Positions 24,661 through 37,689 of a stretch of DNA of 64,000 bases are shown here, piece after piece (position 1 is the stretch's first letter; every line of letters begins with the position of its first letter). The position numbers and the translations under genes are program-made. This stretch comes from Pharus latifolius (lineage: Eukaryota; Streptophyta; Magnoliopsida; Poales; Poaceae), in NCBI GenBank assembly GCA_019359835.1, contig CM033322.1:61854889-61918888 (forward strand), read 5' to 3'. The notes beneath the pieces were generated by a model. It had not been told where the DNA came from and did not search any database. It was given only the letters and a program-made list of their open reading frames with translations.

Positions 24661-24990
24661 TTTTCACTATCGGTTTAAAATCGACTCTACTATCGGTTCT
24701 CTTACCGCTAGTGATCGGCACGATAGAAGAAACGAAGCACACCTCTATCGATTAAACACCGATAGTAAAATACCTACACTTCCAACGTTTCAGTAATCAT
24801 TAACGACAATTCTTCTATCGGCTCAATGATCTCAACCGATAGTGATGTTTTATTTCTTGTAACGGTTATTCACTGGAAACCGATAGTAATGTATAGTTTT
24901 TTCTATCGATTAGGTACTCGACACGGTTAGTACTGGAAACTTTCTTCTATCGGTTGTAGGATATGAACCGATAGTATTACAAAGGATCAT
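24661..24990. repeat. Left subterminal repeats of the CACTA element
   Basis: Many copies in both orientations of a 9-base word CTATCGGTT (or AACCGATAG) with one-base variants, often as pairs forming short hairpins. Subterminal repeats of this kind are the binding sites for the TNPA-type protein in En/Spm. Confidence 0.8.
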
Positions 24991-25216
24991 TAACAGATAC
25001 AACAATACAGAGATACACTAATACAACAGATTTAATTTATTCACAAATACACTAATTATTCAGAGATTTAATTTATTCACAAATACACTAATACAAAGAT
25101 ATACACATGCATTGGACAGATTGAATTTATTCACATATTGAGTTTATTCACAAATACACCAATACAAGTACACACATACACCAATTAACACATTCAATAT
25201 ATATTACACAAGTCAT

Positions 25217-28200
25217 TTACAATTGATCGTTGATAACCACTTCTTTCATCACATATTGAGCCCAAATTGTTCGCAGCTCCTTCAATTGAGGCAACTTATA
25301 TTGGTCTTTCAACATGGCACTCTGCATGCGTGTATGAAGTTAGGAACGTACGACACATTCAATGTTCGACTTTGAGTCAGGAAAAATGGTTACCTTAGAG
25401 AATTGGGCAAAGTTTGTCCTGATCAGGTCATACATAAATCTCATGACATAGAAGCCACATTCCCACGATTGTGGCTGCTGATGGCACTGGAATAATTGCA
25501 TATGCAAAGACATAAACCCACATTAACTCGAAAGAATTAATTAAACTTAAATTAAAAGACTCATCATGAGTAGTTCCATCCGTATTAATTACCTCATATT
25601 CTTTTTAAGAAATTGTTGTGCCCTTCGACGCGTCATGCCTCCCTCCAGCAGTAACATAATTTTTGAAAGTCCTGTATTTAATTTAGCATTGCCGGTTAAT
25701 ATGTTATCATTAATTAGCTAGTCAGAGAAAAATTTAAAACAGCTGTGTCACTTACGCGTCTATGTGCCACATGAGGGTGAAAACATGTGCCACTCTGTCG
25801 CTCATCGAATCGAGGTAATAGACCTCATTCATCCATGGGCAAATGATTGCGAGAACCCAGTGGCCCCTACATTGCATATATAAGCGAACCGTTTCATACA
25901 TATGATAGGCGTAACATACAAGAATGAGTTAAATTAATAGGAAATGCACTAACCTTTGGTGGTACGGCGCAAAAATGAACTCTCGGTCCTGCTGCGCTAG
26001 TAGTGCCCTTGATATGTATTCCTCCGCATGTGCTTGGTCGTGCTCTAGCATCGTGAGGCTTATTTTGTCTGGGTCAAGGAAACCCACCTTATAACATGCC
26101 CTCATCGACGCCAGCCTATACATGCACCTGGATGCAAAGTAGACATTAGTAAGTAGTGCATACAAAGTGATTAGATTTATGAAATGAACTGTGATAACTT
26201 CACACAACAGCAAACTCACAGGATTCCAGTCCGTATGATGGACATATCAAACTCCCACCAGCTGAGGAGGTCGAACAAATCCTCGTGGGCCACCGATATG
26301 CTCTCGGCCTCACGGTGAAAATGACCTGGCCTGAAGTGAACTAAGAAGTTGATGTGGCGCCTAGACCGGGTCAGGTACTACTCGTGGAGACTTCTGGTTA
26401 TTTGATCCATATTGCGCAGAAGGTACTCCGACACGAGTGGGAATCCGTTCTTGAACGTACCCGACTGGCTTTGTTTCGCCTAGCCTTTGGCCTTGCCCTT
26501 GCCTTTGGGCGGGGAGCGAGTGTATACCTTCGAAGGTTGGGGCGCGGTACCGCAGGCCTCATTTGATGGCGAAGGGGCTTTCTGAGGAGGCGTGCATTCT
26601 TTGGATGGGTTTGAGGCCGTCGGAGGAGGCATAGGGGCCGAAGGAGCTCGGTCATGCTTTGTGCTGGGGGTGGTGTCCTCAGGAAGTGAGCTGGCATCCA
26701 TCGTCTACTTTAAGTTACGAACGCGTAAGTTAGATTTTGCAAATTGAGTATATTAACTGAGTTGTAAGCTAGAATGGCTAGGGTTTACCTCTTGTAGTCT
26801 AACACCCTTCTTGGGCCACTGTATGTACGAGCCCAATACCTCGCCAATTGTCCGCATTTCGTCCGTTGGGACGGGCAACGGAAAAGAGCTGTAGCCCGGG
26901 AGGGCCATGTCCACCTGTACCTTTGCGAATCTAGGCTCCAGAGGTACGAAGTGGATCCGGACATCCTCCCAAGACTGATATACGACTCCGTTTGCAACCA
27001 CTACAAGTTTGTCGCCTATGTTGATCAATAGGCTACAGCTCTCCGGCTTCTGCAATTTGCAACAATTATAACAGGTTAGCGAAATAGTTCTAACGTAACG
27101 GGAGTGGCATCAACCAAACTGCATATATAGCTCAAGAGTTGCAATCCCTCAATCAGGTCCACCGGATCCACGTGAACTTTTGAGCCGCAACTACTTGGCC
27201 TGGCAACGTCGACCTCGGCAGCTAGATCTAAACCCTTGGACTGCACAACCCGGCTGAGGCGTTCATACTTCTTGTTCATTTGAGCGAACATGTCCACGAA
27301 TTGTGCAGTCACATCTGACCGTATCTTCTCAGACAGCTTCGATTCCCTTTCCTTCCAGCTGCGAGCCTTCTTCGCCTTTTGTCCGGGCTCCGAGAAGCCT
27401 TCCTTTCATGGCACCATACCCCCCACGGTTCGGGTCCGCCCTGGATGCTCCTTGTTCCCTAGAGCTCGGGTAAGGATGTCGTTCTTCCTATGGGGAGTGA
27501 ACAATCCCTCGGTCGCCTCCTTCGAGCAAGAGATCTGTTACATTCAAAGCTCTCCATTGTGAGGAAAAAATATATACAAACTTGTGCGCACACTAGTGAT
27601 CATAGTTTTTTCTACCACACTCTATGATTCTAACCAGGAAGTTAGCCAACTTACGATTCGCTGCACGACCTCGACGTCCCTGGGGTTTGGGAACTCCACA
27701 GTCCCCGTGGATGACACGGTCCCTCTGGCCAGCCACCAGCGCTTGCATCGCGGATCGCGGATCTCGGAGAGTAGTAGGTCAGGGGAGTCGACGAAATTCG
27801 ACACCTCGTATTCAGCCTTCTTACACTGCTCCTCCTTCCCCGCATGCATAGCCGCGAGAGCCGAGCCGGTGTGGGTGGTCGTTCCTCCTCTGGATTGCCT
27901 TGTTTTTCTCGCTAAGGGCCTTCGTACCAAAAACAAGAAAATTAATGCACCGCTGGTTACTCCATACAACGGTGTAACCAAGCAAAGGAACCATACATAC
28001 CTTGAACTCAGGGGTCCCCTTCTGTTGGGTGAATTGCTCCCATACCTCCTCCATTATGAAGGGGTACTTCTCGCATGGAGATTTGCCTTTAGCGAGGAAG
28101 GTACTGACGAGGATGCTCTTGAAGGTTTTCCATGTGTTGTTCATGTCCTTCAAGCAAGCTATCTTGGGACCATCGTCGAGGATGTTCCACTTGGCCTGTT

Positions 28201-28585
28201 TCAAATGGTGCATATAAGCAGGACTTACTTAATCTCTGGGATAAACCAAGGGAATGTGATTACTCAAGAGTTCAGTGATTTTGATTAATTTTACTTTCAC
28301 TTCCGCCCACAGCCTATCCCTCTCGTCGGCCTTAACGTCCTTCCAGCTCTGGACGGTGATCTTCACCCTTTCCTTCCCCAACAAACCAACATAGGCAGCG
28401 TACTGGCCGGCGTTCTTCCCGATCGGTCTCCCGAACTGGTTGAACTCACATGAAAGATCCGCGCGTTTGGCCAAACGGCACAACATCATCATGCCTCGCG
28501 CCTTCCTCTTGTGCTGGGATGAGGCAGCGTCTTCTATGTTGCCCCTTGCCTAATCACTACTATCAGCCGAGGAAGATGCCGACAT
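25217..28585 (-). pseudogene. CACTA second gene: Transposase_24-like with C-terminal Ulp1 (C48) protease
   Basis: Starts ATG at 28585 but meets a TAG at codon 12. Pieces on the minus strand in order: a Transposase_24 (Ptta/En/Spm)-like block with 'CEFNQFGRPIGKNAGQYAAY' (28490-28250); 'HHLKQAKWNILDD' through 'FTQQKGTPEF' (28213-27990); 'RGTVSSTGTVEFPNPRDVEV' (27.7 kb); a DUF8039-like block 'YIQWPKKGVRLQ' (27055-26800); a Pro/Lys-rich linker (26701-26480); then a Ulp1/SENP-like protease. Its catalytic residues are visible: His in 'GHWVLAIICPWMNEVYYLDS' (25862-25860), Asp in the same strand-turn (25811-25809), Gln near 25475, Cys in 'WECGFYVMRF' (25459-25457). It ends 'VVINDQL' and TAA (25219-25217). 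Introns separate the blocks and their borders are not all fixed. A stop at about 25.6 kb also suggests decay. Confidence 0.8.
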
Positions 28586-29364
28586 GGCTTTACCTAAAAT
28601 TTCATGAATAGACCATCAATTGATATGAAGAAAGGTACATGACAAAGTTCATAACTAAAATGGAATGGCAATGATGAACCACCTCTTTTTGTTAAAATGT
28701 CAAATTTTCATTCAAAAGGCCAAAAATCATCAATTCCTATCAACATGGTCTTCAAAATGTATTTAAAAGGTTTTTAGAGGCTTTCGACTATCTTATTTTT
28801 TAACCAAATCAGTTTCGAGTGCTAATCAAAATCTATTTGAATTGTGGCAAAACTTGTTTTACAAAAGTCCTAGATATTATTACCCCGAAGAACTTCAAAA
28901 TTGAAAACTTTCTCAAAAGAGTTTCAATTTGAATAGATTTTGGGTGTTTGAATCTCACCGGAAAATTTGCTTTGACTCGAAATATCTTATACATGCAAAA
29001 CATGAGCTTTGGCTGTTTCTATGGTCTTTACTCGTGACCTTCGGCTCAAAATGATATGAATAACTGATTCAAGCTCTTTCATGTCAAAAATCTCATGAAA
29101 ATCAAATTTGAACTCAATTTGCAAAAGGTTGTCGAACTTCAACCTTCTTGTTTAACATAAAGATCATTTGACCATAACTTTTGATTGTAAAATCCTATTT
29201 GGAAAATTTTTTCAGAAAAATATATTTCATGCAATGAAAATCATTTGTGTAAATTTTCATTTCAAATGTATTTGATTTGAGCAATAGTTGATTCTTTTTC
29301 ACAAATCAAATATGAAATCTGCAAAATTCAGACTTCTCATGGTTTTGCAAAATTCAGACTTTTC
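28586..29364. other. AT-rich region upstream of the CACTA second gene
   Basis: Likely 5' UTR, intron or promoter of the minus-strand gene. No coding region is recognised. Confidence 0.45.
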
Positions 29365-31260
29365 AAATGTACTATCGGTTGAAAATAAGAAACCGATATA
29401 AGATACTGTATTTCCTATCGGTTTGACAATTAAAACCGATAGTATTCAAGTTTGTATTCAGGTAATATTCTTAATTATGTTCATCGAGTTTGTAATTCTC
29501 ATATCTATAAAGTGTATAACTCCAATGTTTATTTGTAATGTTTTTATCATAAGCCAGAATTTACCAATCATGATAATTTTATTATTTGATATGACCAGTT
29601 GGACCATCCCAAATCAACATAATGCAAAAGAATATCAATTTAATAAACTGATTTCATTTCAATTACTCTTTCCTAAAAACTGCCTGGTTCTAATTCGAGT
29701 TCAATATTTTCATTGAAAGAAAAAGAGGTATACTGGGTTAAAGTTCATACAACAAAAACTCCCAGCATGCTACAGAGTACCTAAGACAAAAAAGAAAGTG
29801 CCACTACTTTTTACACAAAATTGGATAATAGATAAGATTAGCAGTGCAAACTATGCTAGTCTCTCTGCAGGAACATAAAGAATCATGGCTTTGTAATGAA
29901 AATTTAAATGAACCAAAATTTCAGATGAAAATTAGAAAATGGGAAATAATTAACAGAAAATTCAGATTAGGGTCTTTTACTATCGGTTCGAAATAAGAAA
30001 CCGATAGTGGACGACTATGTAACGAAATATTCTTAGTGATTTTCATCAAGTTTGTAATTCTCATATCTATCAAGTTTGTAATTCATGCACTTTTCATCTA
30101 GTTTTATATTTGTTATACATTGAACCACATATGAACTATTCAATATAAATTTAAGAAATTGACGCGAGCGGCAAGATCAATGATACTGCGGTTTGGTCAA
30201 GAACACTTATAGTCGTTCGTGGAGTGGCCAACGATGGCGCGATGTAGTGGCCAGAGGCGGTGGAGAACCCAAATGTGAGCGGCAATGGTGGTGCAGGAGT
30301 GAAAAAGGGAACGTCGGGGAGGCTAGGGTTTTCTGAATGTGATCAGTTGGACTGGAGGGAAAATCGTGTGGGTTTAACCTAATATAGGAATTTTTACTAT
30401 CGGTTAATAATCATAAAACCGATAGTAAATACAATGGAAGTTAGGGTTTGGAGTAGTGCCATTGTATTTCATTATCGGTTTTATGATTATTAACCAATAG
30501 TAAATTAATCCACTGTACAAGATCAAACCAAATTGTAGAACAGGGTCTCATAACACAATATGTATTACTATCGGTTGAGAACAAGAAACCGATATTAGAT
30601 CTTAAATTCATATCGGTTTGGAAATTGAAACCGATAGTAAAATACAATATTAGTGACCCTAAAGGGTTTTCCTGAGAACAATTACAGATGGGCTTCAGTA
30701 CATCATTTTGCACTTGTAAAGACACCTGAAACCCCATGCAAATGACTTCCTATAATTTTGAAATAAATTAACAGTAAAGACCAATCATGAAACATAAGGA
30801 ATCATACATATAGAAACTTTCTTCGAATAGCCAATCAAGATGGAGATATCAAAATGACAAACCAGCCAAAAACCACGAGGAATCTGAACTTTGAAGTTTC
30901 CATATTGATTTGTGAAAAGAACCAATTATTGCTCAAATCAACTCCAATTGAAATGAAAATTTGTAGAAATGATTCTCAATGCATCACGTATGTTTTCCCA
31001 AAGAATTTTTGAAAAATGATTTGAAGAATTCTTCGCTTAAAGATCCAAGTTAGGGTTTAGAGTATTGCCATTGTATTTCACTATCGATTTTATGATTATT
31101 AATCGATAGTAAATTAATCCACTGTACAAGATCAAACCAAATTGTAGAACAGGGTCTCATAACACAATATGTATTACTATCGATTGGGAACAAGAAACCT
31201 ATATTAGACCTTAAATTCATATCGGTTTGGAAATTGTAACCAATAGTAAAATACAATGTT
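29365..31260. repeat. Internal cluster of subterminal-type hairpins in the CACTA element
   Basis: At least nine copies of a short inverted pair, CTATCGGTT...AACCGATAG with 10-20 bases between, at about 29370, 29425, 29978, 30394, 30470, 30570, 30613, 31080 and 31176. It is the same motif as at the two ends of the element, but here it lies between the genes, upstream of the second gene. Confidence 0.8.
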
Positions 31261-31658
31261 AGTGATCCTAAAGGGTTTACCTGAGAACAATTACAGATGG
31301 GTTTCAGTACATCATTTTGCACTTGTAAAGACACTTGAAACCCCATGCAAATGACTTTCAATAATTTTGAAATAAATTAATAGTAAAGACCAATCATGGA
31401 ACATAAGGAATCATGCATATAGAAACTTTCTTCGAATAGCCAATCAAGATGGAGATATCAAAATGACAAACCAGCCAAAAACCACGAGGAATCTGAACTT
31501 TGCAGTTTTCATATTGATTTGTGAAAAGAATCAATTATTGTTCAAATCAACTCCAATTGAAATGAAAATTTGCAGAAATGATTCTCAATGCATCATGTAT
31601 GTTTTCCCAAAGAATTTTTGAAAAATGATTTGAAGAATTCTTTGATTAAAGATCCAAG
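30440..31658. repeat. 609-bp tandem duplication inside the CACTA element
   Basis: Units 30440-31048 and 31049-31658 run in the same direction and match along their length with scattered changes, both starting near 'gttagggtttggagta'/'gttagggtttagagta'. Each carries hairpin motifs. The paired 98- and 103-residue open frames on the minus strand are products of this duplication, not genes. Confidence 0.85.
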
Positions 31659-31689
31659 TAATATACATCACTTACATATTGCAAATTAG

Positions 31690-34284
31690 TCAAGAATGGT
31701 TGTCCACCCATAATCCTTCTTCGTGGTCGTCTCGCAGGTAACTTGTTTTGTCAATATCTTCGGTAGAGACAGATTGAAGAATTCCATCTAAAAATGGAGG
31801 TAGTTCGTCAAACTGATCATACTCTTCTTCATCCACAACGTCTTCGACCCCAACAATACGTCTCTTACTGTGAAGGACAACGTGCAACTTTGGATTGGCC
31901 GGTCAACAATGTAGAACACCTGTGTGGCTTGCTCAGCAAGTATAAATGGATCATCTTCGTGTGCGACTCTACTGAGATCGACGAGAGTAAACCCATAATT
32001 GTTGACTCCACTACATTGCATAGTACTTGCTGCTCTGGCATCCTTTGAAATAGCAAGTAGTGTCACTCTACTACATTGCATAGTACTCTTCTCATCCTGA
32101 GTTCTTGTGTAAAATGAATAGCCGTTGATGTCATACCCTTGCCAAGTCCCTACAGTAAATCTAGGCCCTCTGGCCAACCATGTAACAATTTCATCTACGT
32201 TGCCCTCAGAAGCTTGCAGGACTCTATTTTCGATCCACCCAGCAAACTTCCTGTTATGTTCTCTGGTGACCCAAATCTCTGGCTTCAAAGGATTCTGTTT
32301 CCGTAACATTTCCTTGTGCTTGTGTATGTACGGCTCCACCCCCGTCATGTGCTGTAAGACCCAAAAATGGGCTTTTGCATACAGATCACTAGAGGGGATG
32401 ACTGCTTTAAATCCAATCATTCCAATGCCCTGAAGCTTGCCCTCATGCCGGGACGTAGGACGCCAATTGGATCAACCCCTGCCATATAGTTGGTGCAAAA
32501 TTCAATCACCTCCTCGGTGGCATAACCTTCAATGATACTGCCCTCAGGCCGATGTCGATTCCTTACATATCCTTTCAAGATACCCATAAATCTCTCAAAT
32601 GGATACATGTAGCACAGGAACAAGGGTCCACAAAACTTAATTTCTCTGACAAGGTGAACAATTAGATGGACCATAACATCAAAAAAAGATGGAGGGAAAT
32701 ACATCTCCAGCTGACAAAGAGTTGTAGTAACATCTCGTTGCAAATCATCCAGTCCATCCAGATCAATTACCTGCAAGGATACAGTTGCAGCAAATATTCA
32801 GATCCAAAAAATCTGACAAGTTCCACGAATGGAGCTCATTAACTTGCTAGGAGTACACGCTTACCTTACCAGATATTGTGTTGAAGAAATAATATAGCTT
32901 TGTAATTGTCTCTCTAACTTTGACTGGGAGAATGCCTCTGATAGCAATGGGAAGCATTTGTGACATCAGTACATGACAATCATGGGACTTCATACCAACC
33001 AGTTTCAAGTCTTTCATGGACACAAGTTTTTTCAAGTTCGCAGAATACCCGCATGGAACTTTGACACCATATAGGCACCGACAGAGTTCTGTTTTTTCTC
33101 TTTTTGACAAAGTATAGTAGGCCGAGGTATGTACGCTTTTCCTTCTCCAATGGTGAAAGCTCAGTCCTTATGCCCATATCGAGCATGTTACGGCGAACGT
33201 TGATGCTATCTTTCGTCTTTCCTGGAATGTTCAACAACAAACCAATCAAACTGTCACAAACATTTTTCTCTACGTGCATGACATCAATGCAATGTCGAAC
33301 TTGTAAGTACTCCCAATATGGCAGATCCCAAAGAATCGATCTCTTCTTCCAAACATTTTTTCCTAGAGGTTTAAAACATTTACCGAACTCAACTTTGATG
33401 TCCTTCACGCGCAAGTAAAGCTCCTTACTAGTCACAAACACTGGGGCTGATCCTTTCTCAGGCTTCCCATTAAATGACTTCCTCTTCTTACGGTAGGCGT
33501 GATGCATCGAAAGGAATCTGCAGTGACCCATGTACACTATTTTTCTGCAGTTCGGTAACCACATGCTTTCAGTTTCATCCAGGCAAATAGGACAAGCCTT
33601 GCCTCCTTTTGTACTATACCCCGACAAATTTCCATAGGCCGGGAAATCATTTATGGTGCAAAATATCATGGCCCGCAACATGAAATTCTCTCGCTTATGT
33701 GCATCCCACACCCACACCCCTTCGCTCCATAATTTATGTAAGTTCTCGACTAACGGTGATAGAAACACGTCAATATCATTCCCGGGTTGTCTGGGTCCTG
33801 AAATTAGTAACGACATCATGATGTACTTACACTTCATACATAACCAAGGAGGAAGATTGTAGATGCATAAAAGAACCGGCCAAGTACTATGCCGACTGCT
33901 CATATTTCGGTGTGGATTCATACCATCCGTACTCAGCCCAAACCTTATATTCGTCACTTCGTTGCCAAACTCACCGAATGTTCTGTTAATGTTTCTCCAT
34001 TGAATAGAATCAGCTGGATGTCTTAGTTTTCCGTCTTATTTCCAACCTTCACCATGCCAACGCAAGTACTTCGCATCTTTCTGATTTGCAAACAGCCATT
34101 TCAATCTAGGAATCACTGGCAAATACCACACAGTTTTGGCTGGAGGCCTGATATCGGCCTAGACCGTCTCGCAATAGAACGAGGACGATGCAGTAGGCAA
34201 GTATTCTATCATTCTTTCCACAGGGACTAGAGAAGCAAAATGCATAAACTAGACTAAATCGATAACAAAAGAAAATAAACTAGG

Positions 34285-34316
<32 letters not shown>

Positions 34317-37206
34317 TGTCAGAAGAAAAATGAAAGAAAGAAAGAGGTGGTCGTCTCAACGAACGATCCGTGCTAAGTCGATATGCGTATTCATGAGTAC
34401 AAGCGATGGAGTCGTAATCGCTCAGTAGTCTCGCGAGAGAAGGATGAGAGCGACTAAAACAACTGCGTCCATCGATGGCATCAACGAACATACACATAAA
34501 GATAACACAAATCATCTGTAGCGGCCCCACTCCAACCACAACCATAGCATACTCATACTCCAATAACAGCTAAGCAGAACCACAACTCAACAACATAGAA
34601 CAAAGATGATGCACTTAAAATGTTCAGTCCAAAACTCAATTCTCCAACATCACTGGTAGTTGAAATAACAACGAAGTCCAGTGATACTGATTCAACATTC
34701 AAATGCAAATCATGGAATGCACAAAGAATGGAAGTTCTTCATCTCAGATCAATGCAAAATAAAGCATCAACACAGCAGATAAGTGATTCACATAGAAGAA
34801 CCATATCATTTCAAAATTTCACATTATCAACAAGTCAGGAAGAATAATCAAAAGTGAAATAACTCGAGGACTTGTATTCGTTGGAGACAGATGAAATTTT
34901 GAAACATCCAAGCACGGAGGGTACATTCCAAATTAACCATGTCAACACAAAAATAACTCATAATTCCAATCAAGCTATACAATGGATTAGGGTGATCAAC
35001 AACTTCTCAGTACAGGGTACTTCTCACCCTCATTCAACAAGATTCTGAACTAAGGAGTTCGAAACATTTCAAATCAAACAGAAGATAGAATTCAATCCAA
35101 CACAGTTTCATTAGTCATCACACAAGAACAGATTGAAGCAACAACATGGCAGCAGCAGGGAGACAATGAACTCGATTCAGATTAATCTAACATTGCTAAT
35201 TGCAACTGGTTCAGAAACTGTGTCCAGATTCTCATCATATACATTCATTCAATATCTCATACATTGATTTTAGTTCATCTTGATTCAAGCACAGAGAATT
35301 AAGGGAGGAAAGAATTGAACCATAGTTGCTCGATGCTGGAGCTGTCGTCTTGGAGGCTTACTGTGGTCGTGGAAGAAGAACGCGGCCGTCGGCGCTGAGG
35401 AAGAAGAAGTCGCCCAGGTCGAAGAGGATCAAGCCGTCGGCTTGGAGTGGGGGCGGCGGCGTGGGGAGAGGAGCAGCTCGGGCGCAGGACCCGCGGTGGA
35501 GATCCGGCGGTGTCTCGGGCGGTGGCGCGTCACAACGCGCGCGGGGAAGGTGGCGCTATGGAGCAGCGGTGGAGTGGTGGTGCACGCCGGCGTGCGGCCC
35601 GGTGTCCAGGCGGCTGCAGCGTGGGATCGGTGGAGGCCACGAGGGGCGGCGCCGGAGGTGGATTTGGGGGCTTTTGATGTGGGAGAGCTAGAAGGAGGCG
35701 GATTTGGGGGAAGAAGAGGAGATCGGGGGCGGTGCAGCGCGCAGGAGGCGCGGGAGCGGCTGCAGAATGGCAGTGGCAGATCTGAGAGAGCAGTGAGGAT
35801 GGAACAATTTAAGAAGAGGCAGGAAGAAGAAAGGAGGAAGGGGAAGCCAGCTTTGGGCTAGAGTTGGACGGAGGTGTAGAAAAACCGAGGGCGGAGGCAG
35901 AAAAGAAGCTCCGCCGGCGACGTACGGCCTGGTCGTCGCTGACGTGGTGGTAGGAGGTGTGGATCGCAAGGAGGGAGGCAGAAGAAGAAGGTAACAAACA
36001 AAAAACCAGGCTCAGCTTCCTTTGGTGGCCGGCGGCAGGAGATAAAGCCCAAATTGTCATTTTTACACTTAGGTCCCTGGATTTTTCAGAAATTACAGAA
36101 TGGGCCTGGTGGCTAGGGTTTTGGGATTCCGGGCCCTAGAGACTCCGATTTCAGCGTGGTTGGTTCCTACGCGTCCGCGGGAACACGCACTTCCATCGGG
36201 AATCGATCGGGAGTCGGAATGAGTCGATGAAGCGTATCTGTTAGCCAAAAATCCATCCAATCGTCGCCGACCTGCGATAAAAATTGCAAAACAAGTAATC
36301 CGCTCGATTTGGCGACAAATCTGGAATAATCTAGGCATATGCCAGTGTAAATGACTGATATGTGCAAAAGCATGGGGAAAATGTACAGAAAAATGATGAA
36401 TCAAGTAAATATCAAGGCCCTTTCTTTACCTCATCACATCCATTATGATAAATTCTGTCCCCATGCTTATACCACGATGCACCGCATCTTGGACAAACAT
36501 GCAAATCCTCGTACTTGTTACGGTACAGAACACAATCATTTGGGCATGCATGTATTCTTTCGATTTCCATTCCCAATGGACACATTAGTTTTTTGGCCTG
36601 GTAAACCGATCTTGGCAACTCATTTCCCTCTGGAAGCATGTCCGCTAACAGATCTAATATCGCCGTGAAACTCTTATCACTCCAACCGTTGCTTGCCTTC
36701 AAGTTGTATAATCTCAACACAGAAGACAACTTTGTAAATTTTGCACATCCGGGGAACAAAGACTTCTTAGAATCAACAATTAATATATGAAATTTAGCAA
36801 AATCATTTTCGCTGTAATCTTTTTCTACATCACGTAACATTTCATCTAAATTGTCGTCATCTACATGCACATCCGAATGAACATTATCAATGTTCTGATG
36901 ATCATCATTACTGTAATCCTCTTCTGGGTGTTGCTGAGTGGTAGCGGTGCTCGTTTCCTCAAGATCTTCACCATGCCATATCCAACGGGTATAGCGTGCG
37001 TTAAAACCACGACGAATCAAATGACTCCTAATCTGATCAGAGTTGCCGAACCTCTTTAAGTTTATACAATCTATACAAGGACAATACATATCTTTCTTTC
37101 CCTTCTTCGCCTTTTCTTGCTCAGCAAATTTAATAAACCCATTCACACCCTCTAAATACTCAACAGTAGTATGTTTTATTCCATACATCCAATATTCTCG
37201 GTCCAT
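31690..37206 (-). pseudogene. CACTA TNP2-type transposase, broken by a solo LTR
   Basis: Begins MDREYWMYGIKHTT (ATG 37206) with a transposase-associated domain: 'CPCIDCIN', 'HLIRRGF' and 'YTRWIWHGE'. The frame continues to 36415, is split by the LTR at 34149-36414, and resumes at 34148 with the TNP2 core: 'LRHPADSIQWRNI' (34.0 kb), 'IRFGLSTDGMNPH', 'CIDVMHVEKNVCDSLIGLL' (33.3 kb). DUF4218-like sequence follows ('GMKSHDCHVLMSQMLPIAIR', then, after an intron at 32866-32771, 'LCQLEMYFPPSFFDVMVHL'). The end is DUF4216-like ('GYDINGYSFYTRT' and 'VVDEEEYDQFDELPPF'), with a stop at 31690. Lesions besides the LTR: TAA at 34038-34036, frameshifts near 33.12, 32.45 and 31.88 kb, and loss of part of the DUF4216 region near 32.05 kb. 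TNP2 cuts the ends of the transposon; this copy cannot. Confidence 0.93.
34149..36414 (-). mobile_element. Solo LTR (2266 bp) inside the TNP2 gene, TSD AGGCC
   Basis: On the + strand it starts TGATATCGG and ends AAATATCA, flanked by AGGCC at 34144-34148 and 36415-36419. Removing it rejoins the TNP2 reading frame. Reverse-complemented, its first ~450 bp match the LTR at 57972 ('cagaaaaatgatgaatcaag', the 'cgacctgcgata' block, the 'gggccctagagactccgatt' block), so it is a diverged member of that family in minus orientation. It contains a GA microsatellite (34285-34314) and a GC-rich centre (35330-35960), where several long open frames arise by composition. Confidence 0.92.
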
Positions 37207-37689
37207 CTACAATTATTTCACAAAATTGACAAATTGAAATAAATAATTAATGACTCAGGACATGTATGCATGAAACATCATCAATTAGCTAGGCCATATG
37301 TGTGTCAGCTACTTAATTACATTAAATGGATTTTTATGAAACCCTAATTAACTTGATGCATTAATTGGAAGAGCCAGCTAGCTAGCTGGTTAACTTCAGC
37401 CATAAATCATTTCTACCTTAACTTCAGCAAGCTATAGCTAGCTAGCCAACCTAGCCTTCTAGCTAGTTTGGAGCTACATGTATCTAGTTTAATGAATTAG
37501 AAGTAGAGAGAGAGGGAGAGTGTGAAAGAGTGATCGAAAGAGAGAGAGAGAGAGAAAGAGGTGATGACAAGATGACAATACCGAGGGGGATCGAATTATC
37601 AATCTCTCAGCTAGCTTCTCCAGATCACTCTAGCTTGGACCGTGGATGCACGTACGGTAGAAATGAATCAAGGGGGTCGAGATAAGTTG
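37207..37689. other. 5' region of the TNP2 gene
   Basis: AT-rich, with 'agctagct' runs near 37376-37450 and purine-rich GA repeats at 37505-37560. It presumably holds the transposase promoter and leader; no TATA box is assigned. Confidence 0.4.

Noticed and set aside
27584..28288. 234-codon + strand open frame
   Set aside because: Antisense shadow of the CACTA second gene, whose motifs read on the minus strand.
30441..31361. Two similar minus-strand frames (98 and 103 codons), looking like a conserved small protein
   Set aside because: They are the two units of the 609-bp tandem duplication; similarity comes from duplication, not selection.
34285..34314. GA microsatellite
   Set aside because: Simple repeat inside an LTR; noted only as part of that feature.
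35326..36060. Several GC-rich open frames resembling a gene 5' end
   Set aside because: Inside the solo LTR bounded by AGGCC; the same family elsewhere has the same GC-rich centre.
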